Origin: Butyrivibrio sp. NC3005
GTDB lineage: Bacteria > Bacillota > Clostridia > Lachnospirales > Lachnospiraceae
DNA length: 40,833 bases
Reading direction: 5' to 3'
NCBI RefSeq assembly: GCF_000424545.1
Contig: NZ_AUKC01000036.1
Coordinates: forward strand, 1 to 40,833
Shown here: positions 7,839-16,501 of the stretch, in pieces
Numbering within the stretch: the stretch's first letter is position 1
Layout of the letters: the number at the start of each line of letters is the position of its first letter
Position numbers and translations under genes: made by a program
The notes under the pieces: generated by a model
The model's database searches: none
The model's input: the letters and a program-made list of their open reading frames with translations, nothing else
Told to the model about the DNA's origin: nothing

Positions 7839-7916
7839 TAAGTAACCATGAGAATGACTTTTGGGTATGTAAGTTAGATTGCACCAAATATAGGCTCTAC
7901 TGGAGGCATATCAATA

Positions 7917-10637
7917 ATGAAAGTAACAGTTATTTGCGAAGTAAAAGACAATGCTGATTATGCTTTAAAGCGCAGATGTATATCTGAACAGACCTGCCAC
8001 GACTTCAAGGCGGTCTTTGTTTGCAATGCACATGTTGATATGTCCCACAGCGTGGAAACAGATAACCTTTGTACCATTGTAAAGAATGATAAAAATGCTA
8101 ACTGGGATATTATTATCAAATTGATAGATAGCAGCTACGTAATATTCATAGCGGAGCAGGATTTCGTTTCTGTCGATTATACCAGAATGATTGTAAAAGC
8201 TGCAGAAGAAAAAGGCGGAGATATCGTTTCCTGTGACATTGCTTATGGGAATGTTGTTGCAGATGAATATGTATATAGTAATCTTTCTCCTCTTAGGAGC
8301 ATCCTTGTTGAATACGATAATAAGAAGCTGAAAGAAATGTATTCGAAATACGCTTCAGATTCAGCTGATATAGGTATGTTGTACGGAAAGTGTATTCGTG
8401 CAGAATTGTTTAAAGAGGCATGTAAAGGAAAACAACTATTAAGGTTAGATGATGCTTATAGCTATATTGTCGACCATTCCTACAAGTTCACGAATATTCA
8501 TGGCGCATATTATTTCAAACATGAGATGAGTGCGGTTGATAAGAAATCATATTTTAATAGCATTACTACGCCAATTAGTAAGGGATTTTCTGATTATGAG
8601 GATATGAAAAAATCCGTTTCAGGAAACAAGTATAAAATAATTAGTTTTGATGTATTCGATACATTGATTTTAAGAAATGTTTATGAACCGACAGATTTGT
8701 TTCAGTTCATGGACGACGACTATAACAGGTTGTTTGAAACTACTGCCTATACCAGATTCTTTCTTATGAGAATGGCCTCAGAGGATGTATGTAGAAAAAG
8801 AGTATTCAAACAATACAAGGATTATGAAGATATTACATTGGATGAAATCTACGACACTATGGCTGATTTGTACCAGCTTGATTCTTCCAAACTTCAGCTT
8901 CTCAAGGACAAAGAAATAGAACTTGAGCATGAATTTTGCATTCAGAGAAAATGCGGTAAAGACCTATATGATCTTGCCATCTATTCAGGCAAAAAAGTAA
9001 TCTGTACTTCCGATATGTATCTTCCAAAGAACGTAATATCCAAGATTCTGGAAGAAAACGGCTACGAAGATATCACTGAGGTCTATGTTTCATCAGAGAC
9101 AAGAACTGGTAAATATACAGGGAATGCATTCTGCGCATTATCTAAATGGACAGGAGCACCTACAGATTCAATCCTTCACATAGGAGATAACTATGTGGCC
9201 GATGTAGATAAAGCTATTAAAAACGGAGTTGCGGCATTCTATCTTCCTAAGGCATTAGATATGTTCTGGGGAAGAGATAAGAACCTATATAAGGGTGAAG
9301 TAGCATCATATATCTTTGGCATGAATGGAGCAGAGAATGATTATATGAGTGCTACTCTTGCAAACTTAGGACTAAGATGTTTGCTATCTCAGATAATAAA
9401 CAGGTTTTATGACAATCCATTCACGGGATTCAATAAGGATTCTGATTATGATGCAGACCCGTACTTCATAGGCTACTTTGCTTTAGGAATGCATTTGTGG
9501 GCTCTGGCAGATTGGATTACAAGAGAATCAGAAAAATATAAGAAAATACATTTCCTATCAAGAGATGGCTATGTTATCAAGAAAGTCTACGATTTAATGA
9601 ATCAGGGAAAAAAAGCAGTTCCCAGTAGTTATACATATATGTCTAGAAATATCGTAGCTCTCTGTGATATCGAAAAAAAAGAAGACCTTTGGGCAATGAG
9701 GGAAAAGGTTACAGCCTATGCTGCTACTCCTAAGAAATTTGTGAAAATCCTAAAGCCGGGTATAAGTGATGTAAGCGAAAAAAAAATAATCGAAGATCTC
9801 AGCAAGAGTGGACTTAAATATGAAGATGAAGTCAAGGATGAAGAAAACTTTGCCAAGTCAATAAATGTCATATATCCATATATTGAATGGAACAACCTAA
9901 ACCAATACAGAAATAAACTAAAGAAATATTTCTTAAGTGTATTTGGACCAAATGAATGCATGGTAGATGCAGGCTATAACGGCAGAGTAGAAGCTTCAAT
10001 AGAAGAACTGTGTGGAATTAAGCTCGATTCATTCTATTTCCATGTAGGAGAGGACAAACTCTACGAAAGAGAAAACAGATATACATTTACAAACAGATGT
10101 TTCTATGATGCCCATCCGATTGCGTCTTATCTGGTGAGAGAGCAGTTTATTTCCAAACTAGCTCCTTCGATTAAGCGTATAGATTTTTGTGATGATGAAA
10201 CAGAGCTCATATTTGGAGAGTATGTAGAAAACAAATATTCAGAGCTCATCACTAAAACCATACAGGATGCAGCTGTAGAGTATGCTGCGGGGGTAATGAC
10301 TACACTAGGTAACTATACCAAGTATCTGAAATATAGGCCGGGAGATGTATCAAGACCTTTCGATTACCTTTGCAATCACGGTAAAGACCTAGATATTAGC
10401 ATATTTACCTGCACAGAATTTGAAGATGACTTTGGTGTAAACAAAAGATTTAATTTGTCGGAGTATTGGAAGGATTTGCTTATAAAAAATAACGTTCAAA
10501 AAATGGATAACAGGAATATAGATGATTATTTGATTTTTAAGAAATACTACCTGAAGGCAGAAAAGTTCTTGCCCAAGAATTCAAAAAAACGTGCGCTGGT
10601 TAGACGAGTCGTACAATTAGCATTAGGAAAGAAATGA
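7917..10637 (+). CDS. GT2-like plus HAD-superfamily polysaccharide protein (COG5610 type)
   Basis: A 906-residue multi-domain protein. Residues 1-220 look like a degenerate GT2-type glycosyltransferase fold (MKVTVICEVKDNADYALKR). Residues 240-470 form a HAD phosphatase-like domain, with motif I DVFDT at 245-249 and the late acidic motif HIGDNYVADVDKA. Residues 480-906 are a region common in COG5610-type HAD proteins of capsule loci, with FLSRDGYVIKKVYDL. Such proteins are widespread in surface-glycan clusters, but their reaction is not established; phosphate or phosphodiester chemistry is a guess. It is the first gene after the long leader (ribosome site GGAGG) and is one base from the next gene, so it heads the operon. 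Confidence 0.75.
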   Translation: MKVTVICEVKDNADYALKRRCISEQTCHDFKAVFVCNAHVDMSHSVETDNLCTIVKNDKNANWDIIIKLIDSSYVIFIAEQDFVSVDYTRMIVKAAEEKGGDIVSCDIAYGNVVADEYVYSNLSPLRSILVEYDNKKLKEMYSKYASDSADIGMLYGKCIRAELFKEACKGKQLLRLDDAYSYIVDHSYKFTNIHGAYYFKHEMSAVDKKSYFNSITTPISKGFSDYEDMKKSVSGNKYKIISFDVFDTLILRNVYEPTDLFQFMDDDYNRLFETTAYTRFFLMRMASEDVCRKRVFKQYKDYEDITLDEIYDTMADLYQLDSSKLQLLKDKEIELEHEFCIQRKCGKDLYDLAIYSGKKVICTSDMYLPKNVISKILEENGYEDITEVYVSSETRTGKYTGNAFCALSKWTGAPTDSILHIGDNYVADVDKAIKNGVAAFYLPKALDMFWGRDKNLYKGEVASYIFGMNGAENDYMSATLANLGLRCLLSQIINRFYDNPFTGFNKDSDYDADPYFIGYFALGMHLWALADWITRESEKYKKIHFLSRDGYVIKKVYDLMNQGKKAVPSSYTYMSRNIVALCDIEKKEDLWAMREKVTAYAATPKKFVKILKPGISDVSEKKIIEDLSKSGLKYEDEVKDEENFAKSINVIYPYIEWNNLNQYRNKLKKYFLSVFGPNECMVDAGYNGRVEASIEELCGIKLDSFYFHVGEDKLYERENRYTFTNRCFYDAHPIASYLVREQFISKLAPSIKRIDFCDDETELIFGEYVENKYSELITKTIQDAAVEYAAGVMTTLGNYTKYLKYRPGDVSRPFDYLCNHGKDLDISIFTCTEFEDDFGVNKRFNLSEYWKDLLIKNNVQKMDNRNIDDYLIFKKYYLKAEKFLPKNSKKRALVRRVVQLALGKK

Positions 10638-10644
10638 TTTGATA

Positions 10645-11535
10645 ATGAAGATATCCATAATTTGCCCAGTGAAGAATGCAAGGATGTTTGTTGCAGATGC
10701 TATAAATAGTATATTGCGCCAACAAGGTGACTTTGAACTAGAGCTCATTGTAGTTGATGGCGCTTCAACAGATGGAACCTTTGAATTCCTAGATGATATA
10801 TATAAGCATTATCTAAATAAAACATTGGATTTCAAATGTAACCTTTCTAAGTTTTATTTTTTGTCAGAGAAAGACAATGGGATGTACGAGGCACTAGTAA
10901 AGGGATTTAGATTAAGCACAGGGGATGTTATTGGTTGGCTTAATGCAGATGATTATTATCTTGAAGGCGCATTAAGTAAGGTTTATAGAATATTTCACGA
11001 TATTTCAAAAGTGAAGTGGATTACTGGGCGGGCTAATTCTGAAAAAGAAGGCAAATATATGTGGAAGAGTAAACTAAGATATTTCCCTAGAAGGATGATA
11101 AGATCTGGGATTTTTGGTTTATATTCAGATAATTTTATTGGGCAGGAGAGTACATTTTGGAGAAGAGAACTGTTAAATGAAATAGACGAAGATAAATTTT
11201 CTGGCTACAAATTGGCAGGAGACTTTTACTTATGGAATACATTTGCAAAAAGAAATCGATTATACTCTTGCGATGAAGATTTTGCGGTGTTCAGAGCTCA
11301 TGACTGTAATATGTCATGTGATTCTGAAAGATATCGAAAAGAAATGAGAGAGATAGTTGATAAAAAGCCGAGAAGATATGAGTTAAGGTGGATAGAAAAG
11401 AGTATTCGGAAATGGGATGAAGGTAATAAAGAATTTACGTATATTACTTGTGACATGGCGAAAAATAGGTATGTCGTGATAAATAGAGGAATTGTAACAT
11501 TCACTAAAACTTGCAGATTGATGATTTGTAATTAA
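10645..11535 (+). CDS. Family 2 glycosyltransferase
   Basis: A 296-residue inverting GT-A glycosyltransferase. Typical marks are the opening MKISIICPVKNARMFVADAI, the nucleotide-sugar site LIVVDGASTDGT, EKDNGMYEAL, and the metal-binding GDVIGWLNADDYY. The fold is complete and cytoplasmic. The order of motifs resembles colanic-acid WcaE/WcaA-like enzymes that add one sugar to a lipid-linked chain. The ATG at 10645 gives the family's usual start. A TTG six bases earlier lies closer to AGGAAAG and is possible. The sugar donor is not evident, although GDP-sugar synthesis lies downstream. The next gene begins six bases after the stop. Confidence 0.82.
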   Translation: MKISIICPVKNARMFVADAINSILRQQGDFELELIVVDGASTDGTFEFLDDIYKHYLNKTLDFKCNLSKFYFLSEKDNGMYEALVKGFRLSTGDVIGWLNADDYYLEGALSKVYRIFHDISKVKWITGRANSEKEGKYMWKSKLRYFPRRMIRSGIFGLYSDNFIGQESTFWRRELLNEIDEDKFSGYKLAGDFYLWNTFAKRNRLYSCDEDFAVFRAHDCNMSCDSERYRKEMREIVDKKPRRYELRWIEKSIRKWDEGNKEFTYITCDMAKNRYVVINRGIVTFTKTCRLMICN

Positions 11536-11540
11536 GAAGA

Positions 11541-13010
11541 ATGGCAGAGAAAATCTATAAAAATGGTCAAAAACTTCATATTGGTATTTATATGATGACA
11601 TTCATTCCGGGAGGTTTTAACGGAGGTGTTGTTCCAGCTTTGTTGTCTACTATAGAGGGGCTTAAACAACGGAATTTAGATATCACTTTGTTCTGCACAA
11701 TACACAATAGTGATTCGCTTGCTTTTTTGGAAAGCGAAAATGTAAAGAGATTAGTGGTTACCGATGATAATGAGTGTTTTCTGGTTAAGATTACCAGCAT
11801 TGATAATGAGAATAAGCCGTATACGAGACGCTTCAATGTCCAGAGTTTCGTAGCATTGGCTATTAAAAGAATTATTAGACTTATAACAAAAGGATTTTGG
11901 CTACTAAGAAAAACAGTAAAAATGCTTTTACCGCATTTTATGGTCGTATTCGTCCTTAGGCATTGGGGATGGTTTCAGAGTGTATTCCAAGTTTTTAGAC
12001 ATCCCAGAAATTATATTAGGCAACATTTTAAAAAGCCTGAGCATAAGCAATACACAGACGTGTTACCAAGAATAATAACGGAACCAACGTTAACTGGTTT
12101 TGATAGGTACCTGGAGGATTATATAGATATATTGTATTGTCCGTTTACAGCCATTCCAGAAAACGTCGTTGATATACCATGCGTGTCAGTTGTTAATGAC
12201 ATTCAGCATAGATATATGCCTTTTAATTTTTCCCCACAGGAGAATGCAATTAGAGATTGTTACTATGCAGAACTTATTAAGAGAAAGCCTTATATACTTG
12301 CGATATCTGACTACACTAGAAATACATTCATAGAATCATATAATTATCCACCCAATATGATAGAGACTCTTTATCTTATTTCACAGGATAGGTTTAATAA
12401 GTATTCTGATATAGATTTTATGGAATCACTTAATAAAATCGGCTTAGAATCTGGGAAGTACATCTATTACCCGGCGAATAATTGGCCACATAAAAATCAC
12501 AAGACTTTGTTGGTTGCATATAGGATGTATAGAGAACAATATCGAGAGTCAGATTTAAAGCTTGTGTTATCTGGGGCTGTAATAGATGTACCTCAAATGG
12601 ACTATGTAAAAAGCATTATAAATGAGATGGGAATCGAAGATTATGTTGTCCATCTGGGCTATGTTACAGATAAAGAGGTAGGGGCATTGCTTAAGTATTG
12701 CAAATTTCTGATTTTCCCGAGCCTTTTCGAAGGATTAGGACTTCCGTTGGTTGAGGCTATGTCAATGAACACTACGATACTTTGTTCTAATCTTACTGCA
12801 TTGCCTGAAATTGGCGGAGAGGGCGCTTTCTATTTTAATCCATATGATCCGGAAGATATTTGTAGGACGATGAAGTATGTTTTAGACCATCCAGAGGTTG
12901 CAAATGAGAAGAAGAAAAGCTATGAAAAACTTATGAAAAGATTTTCAGAAGAAGAGTACATAAATAGGTTGATTGCAATTTTTGAGAAGGTAAATGTTCG
13001 TAATTATTAA
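11541..13010 (+). CDS. Family 4 glycosyltransferase
   Basis: A 489-residue retaining GT-B enzyme. The N-terminal acceptor domain includes a glycine-rich IPGGFNGGV. The C-terminal donor domain is typical of GT4: YPANNWPHKNHKTLL, and the EX7E-type signature SLFEGLGLPLVEAMSMN followed by ALPEIGGEGAFYFNPYDPEDI. An inserted basic, hydrophobic stretch (about residues 108-160) probably anchors it to the membrane. Such enzymes add mannose-like or rhamnose-like residues from GDP- or UDP-sugars. Its place just ahead of gmd and manC makes a GDP-sugar donor likely, but this is inferred from context. Confidence 0.83.
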   Translation: MAEKIYKNGQKLHIGIYMMTFIPGGFNGGVVPALLSTIEGLKQRNLDITLFCTIHNSDSLAFLESENVKRLVVTDDNECFLVKITSIDNENKPYTRRFNVQSFVALAIKRIIRLITKGFWLLRKTVKMLLPHFMVVFVLRHWGWFQSVFQVFRHPRNYIRQHFKKPEHKQYTDVLPRIITEPTLTGFDRYLEDYIDILYCPFTAIPENVVDIPCVSVVNDIQHRYMPFNFSPQENAIRDCYYAELIKRKPYILAISDYTRNTFIESYNYPPNMIETLYLISQDRFNKYSDIDFMESLNKIGLESGKYIYYPANNWPHKNHKTLLVAYRMYREQYRESDLKLVLSGAVIDVPQMDYVKSIINEMGIEDYVVHLGYVTDKEVGALLKYCKFLIFPSLFEGLGLPLVEAMSMNTTILCSNLTALPEIGGEGAFYFNPYDPEDICRTMKYVLDHPEVANEKKKSYEKLMKRFSEEEYINRLIAIFEKVNVRNY

Positions 13011-13034
13011 AAAACATGATTAAAGGAAAACGAT

Positions 13035-14072
13035 ATGAGAAAAGCACTTATTACAGGTATTACAGGGCAGGATGGTTCATACCTTGCAGAGTTCCTTTTG
13101 GACAAGGGATACGACGTACATGGAATCATTCGCAGATCTTCAATTGAATACAGAGAAAGAATTGCGCATATTGAATGTCATGAGAGGCTTCATCTTCACT
13201 ATGGAGACTTGGGTGATTCTATGAGCATACTGGGCATTGTTAGAAGTGTATGTCCAGATGAGATTTACAACCTAGCAGCTCAGTCGCATGTTCAGGTATC
13301 GTTCGATTCACCTGAGTATACTGCTGACGTTGATGCAACAGGAGTACTTAGAGTTCTTGAGGCTGTTCGGCAGTGCGGACTGACTGAAACCTGTCGTATA
13401 TATCAGGCTTCAACTTCAGAACTATACGGAAAAGTGGAGGAAGTTCCGCAAGATGAAAACACTCCATTTCATCCTTATAGTCCCTATGCAGTAGCCAAAC
13501 TTTATGGATACTGGATTGTTAAGGAATATAGAGAAGCCTACAACATGTTCTGCTGTTCAGGAATTTTGTTTAATCATGAATCTGAACGACGAGGTGAAAC
13601 ATTTGTAACAAGAAAGATCACACTTGCAGTTGCTAAGATCGCTCAAGGCAAGCAGGACAAGCTTTACCTTGGAAATCTTTCCAGCTTAAGAGACTGGGGA
13701 TATGCCAAAGATTATGTGGAGTGTATGTGGTTGATTCTTCAGAATGATAAACCAGAGGATTTTGTTATAGCAACAGGAGTCCAGCATTCAGTGCGCGAGT
13801 TTGCGCAGCTTGCTTTCCGAAATGCTGGGATAGAACTTGAGTTTAGAGGTGAAGGCATCGATGAGAAAGGATATGACAAATCAACTGGAAAGGTGCTGGT
13901 GGAGGTGTCAAGGGATTTTTACAGACCAACTGATGTAGTTAATTTATGGGGGAATCCAACGAAAGCAAAGGAAAAACTACATTGGAATCCGTTAACAACG
14001 TCATTTGAAGAACTTGTGCGGATAATGGTTGAACATGATATGAAGAAGGTAGCGGCTGGTGAAGTAATGTAA
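13035..14072 (+). CDS. gmd: GDP-mannose 4,6-dehydratase
   Basis: A 345-residue extended short-chain dehydrogenase that turns GDP-D-mannose into GDP-4-keto-6-deoxy-D-mannose. The cofactor loop GITGQDG is at residues 8-14, the family stretch IIRRSS at 31-36 binds NADP, STSELYG is at 126-132, and the catalytic YAVAK is at 151-155. The diagnostic [19 protein letters not shown] is present. Length and motifs match the family closely. Its product feeds the two reductase-like genes at 15516 and 19346. The stop codon directly abuts the ATG at 14073 in the following open frame, so it is co-transcribed with manC. Confidence 0.95.
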   Translation: MRKALITGITGQDGSYLAEFLLDKGYDVHGIIRRSSIEYRERIAHIECHERLHLHYGDLGDSMSILGIVRSVCPDEIYNLAAQSHVQVSFDSPEYTADVDATGVLRVLEAVRQCGLTETCRIYQASTSELYGKVEEVPQDENTPFHPYSPYAVAKLYGYWIVKEYREAYNMFCCSGILFNHESERRGETFVTRKITLAVAKIAQGKQDKLYLGNLSSLRDWGYAKDYVECMWLILQNDKPEDFVIATGVQHSVREFAQLAFRNAGIELEFRGEGIDEKGYDKSTGKVLVEVSRDFYRPTDVVNLWGNPTKAKEKLHWNPLTTSFEELVRIMVEHDMKKVAAGEVM

Positions 14073-14111
14073 ATGTCAAATCCAACAGATAGAGTATGGG
14101 GGTTAAAGTAT

Positions 14112-15464
14112 ATGAACATTATCTTGTTATCTGGTGGCTCTGGCAAACGATTATGGCCACTTTCAAATGATATTAGAAGTAAGCAGTTTATCAAATTCTT
14201 CAAGAATAGTGAAGGCAGTCATGAATCGATGCTTCAGAGAATGTATTCAGGACTTAAGAATATTGATAATAACTGCAATATCACTATTGCTACGTCTAAG
14301 AGCCAGGTTTCTACAATTCATAATCAGATAAGCGGCGACTATGCACTTTCTGTAGAATCTGCTAGAAAGAACACTTTCCCAGCAATCGTGCTGGCAGTTA
14401 ATTATCTACACGAAAAAAAGCATGTAGGGGAAGATGAAAGTGTTATTGTATGTCCTATCGACTCGTATGTGGAAGATAGTTACTTCAAAGCAATAAAAGA
14501 TCTTTACGAGCATGTTAAAAAATCAGATTCAGATATATCACTTATGGGGGTAATGCCCACGTATCCTAGTGAGAAATATGGATATATCATTCCGAAAGAT
14601 ACGTCTACATTTAGTAAGATTACAGGTTTTATAGAGAAACCAGATAAGGCTCTTGCCCAGAAGTTTATCAAGCAAGGAGCAATTTGGAATTGCGGTATTT
14701 TTGCTTTTAAACTTGGATATCTCATAAAGAAATCTCACGAAATAATCGATTATCAGGGCTATGATGATTTGCTTGAAAACTATAGTGCTTTGAAGAGTAT
14801 AAGTTTTGATAATGCTGTTTTAGAAATAGAAAAGAGCATAGATGTAATGAAGTATGACGGCACATGGAAGGATTTGGGTACTTGGAACACTCTTACAGAG
14901 GAAATGGATGACAATATCCTTGGAAAAGGCTTGATTGCAGATAGTTGTCGTAATGTTCATCTAGTCAACAGTCTTGATGTTCCGATTTTGTGCATGGGAC
15001 TTAAAAATGTTGTTGTGTCTGCTGCTCCAGAAGGAATACTGGTTTCTGACAAAAAGGAATCCAGTTATCTGAAAGATTATATTGGAAGTTTTGACAGCAC
15101 TATCATGTTCTCAGAAAAAAGCTGGGGGACATATTGTGTCTTAGATAAAGAGCAGGCAAGCATGGCGCTCCGAGTTACTGTTAATGAAGGGTGTCATATG
15201 AGCTACCACTCTCATGCCAAGAGAGATGAATCCTGGAATATCATTTCTGGCACAGGTATCGTTGTAATTGATGGTGAAGAAAAACAGGTGAAGGCCGGAG
15301 ATGTAGTAGTAATAAGAGCTGGCTACAAGCATACAATTAAGGCTATTACTGAAATGAAGCTCATAGAAGTCCAGTTTGGCAAGAATATTGATGTTAAAGA
15401 TAAAGTCAAATATGATCTTGCAAATAATAGCGAAAACTGCAGCAGATATGATGATGCAATATAA
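14112..15464 (+). CDS. manC: Mannose-1-phosphate guanylyltransferase / mannose-6-phosphate isomerase
   Basis: A bifunctional type II enzyme of about 450 residues. The N-terminal nucleotidyltransferase domain shows GGSGKRLWPLS, FIEKPDKA and the WNCGIFAF stretch, and makes GDP-mannose. The C-terminal cupin domain (MALRVTVNEGCHMSYHSHAKRDE, then GDVVVIRAGYKHTI) carries the isomerase. I start at 14112, because GGGGG lies about nine bases upstream and the family begins MNIILLSGG; an in-frame ATG at 14073 would add 13 residues without a ribosome site of its own. With gmd it supplies GDP-4-keto-6-deoxymannose. Confidence 0.93.
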   Translation: MNIILLSGGSGKRLWPLSNDIRSKQFIKFFKNSEGSHESMLQRMYSGLKNIDNNCNITIATSKSQVSTIHNQISGDYALSVESARKNTFPAIVLAVNYLHEKKHVGEDESVIVCPIDSYVEDSYFKAIKDLYEHVKKSDSDISLMGVMPTYPSEKYGYIIPKDTSTFSKITGFIEKPDKALAQKFIKQGAIWNCGIFAFKLGYLIKKSHEIIDYQGYDDLLENYSALKSISFDNAVLEIEKSIDVMKYDGTWKDLGTWNTLTEEMDDNILGKGLIADSCRNVHLVNSLDVPILCMGLKNVVVSAAPEGILVSDKKESSYLKDYIGSFDSTIMFSEKSWGTYCVLDKEQASMALRVTVNEGCHMSYHSHAKRDESWNIISGTGIVVIDGEEKQVKAGDVVVIRAGYKHTIKAITEMKLIEVQFGKNIDVKDKVKYDLANNSENCSRYDDAI

Positions 15465-15515
15465 GCATCATAAAGCTTTTTTTCATAAGAATTCTACACG
15501 GAAGGAAAAATAATA

Positions 15516-16472
15516 ATGAAAAAGGCATTAATATTTGGTATGGATGGATTTGTTGGAAGATACATGGCTGAAGAGATGATGCGAAATGGCTATGATGTTT
15601 ATGCAAGCAGCCATCATGGAAGCAGAGACGATTATGATGGATGGTATAACTGTAATCTCAATGATTTCGAGCAAGTAAAGAACGTTATAGCAGAGGTTAG
15701 TCCAACACACATAATCAATTTGGCAGGACAGAGCAATGTTGGCATTTCATGGAGAATTCCAAATAGAACTATTGATTCAAACGTGTGTGGGGCTCTAAAC
15801 ATCTTGGAGGCGGTTCATCAATGTGAAATGGAGAGTAGCATTCTTATGATTGGTTCTAGCGAGGAGTATGGTAAATCCGATGAACCCCTTAATGAAGGGA
15901 GTTCTATAAAGGCTTCAAATCCATATGGAATATCCAAAGTTATGCTGGAAAACTTTTGCGAGCTTTTTCGTCAGAGATATGGAATGAAAGTTCATTATGT
16001 TCGACCTTTTAATCATACTGGAGTGGGGCAGAATGATAATTTTGTAATCCCCTCATGGTGTAAACAAGTTGCAACTATTACCCAAAGTGGGAAAACTGGG
16101 GAAATGCTGGTTGGAAATTTAGATATAGTAAGGGATTTTTCAAATGTTAAAGATGTTGTAAATGCATATAGGCTGGTAATAGAGAGTAAAGATTGTCACA
16201 TAGTATACAACGTAGGTAGCGGAAAAGGAACACCATTAAGAGAAATATTAGAAAATGTTATTTCGTTGTCTAACCAGAAAATAGTAGTTAAGACAGATCC
16301 CAAATTGATTCGCCCTATAGAGAATCGCGTTATATGTTGTAACTGCAATCTTATTAAGAAAAATCTCGGGTGGGAACCGCAGTATGATATGAAAAAGACA
16401 GTAGAGGAAATATATGAGTTCTATATGAATAAAGAAAGTAAGAAAAAGTGGGATTGTGTTGCTGGATTTTAA
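15516..16472 (+). CDS. GDP-4-keto-6-deoxy-D-mannose reductase-like SDR (Rmd type)
   Basis: A 318-residue extended SDR. The nucleotide loop GMDGFVG is at residues 8-14, the active-site pair YGISK at 137-141, and SSEEYG at 114-119. The stretches VRPFNHTGVGQNDNFVIPS and GNLDIVRDFSNVKDVVNAY are typical of GDP-D-rhamnose-forming Rmd rather than of the GDP-fucose synthases. It would reduce the 4-keto group of the gmd product with NAD(P)H to GDP-D-rhamnose. A GDP-6-deoxytalose product is possible and cannot be excluded by motif reading. The ribosome site GGAAGG precedes the ATG. Confidence 0.8.
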   Translation: MKKALIFGMDGFVGRYMAEEMMRNGYDVYASSHHGSRDDYDGWYNCNLNDFEQVKNVIAEVSPTHIINLAGQSNVGISWRIPNRTIDSNVCGALNILEAVHQCEMESSILMIGSSEEYGKSDEPLNEGSSIKASNPYGISKVMLENFCELFRQRYGMKVHYVRPFNHTGVGQNDNFVIPSWCKQVATITQSGKTGEMLVGNLDIVRDFSNVKDVVNAYRLVIESKDCHIVYNVGSGKGTPLREILENVISLSNQKIVVKTDPKLIRPIENRVICCNCNLIKKNLGWEPQYDMKKTVEEIYEFYMNKESKKKWDCVAGF

Positions 16473-16501
16473 TCAGAGAGTACTAAGGGAGACAGATAGT
16501 T

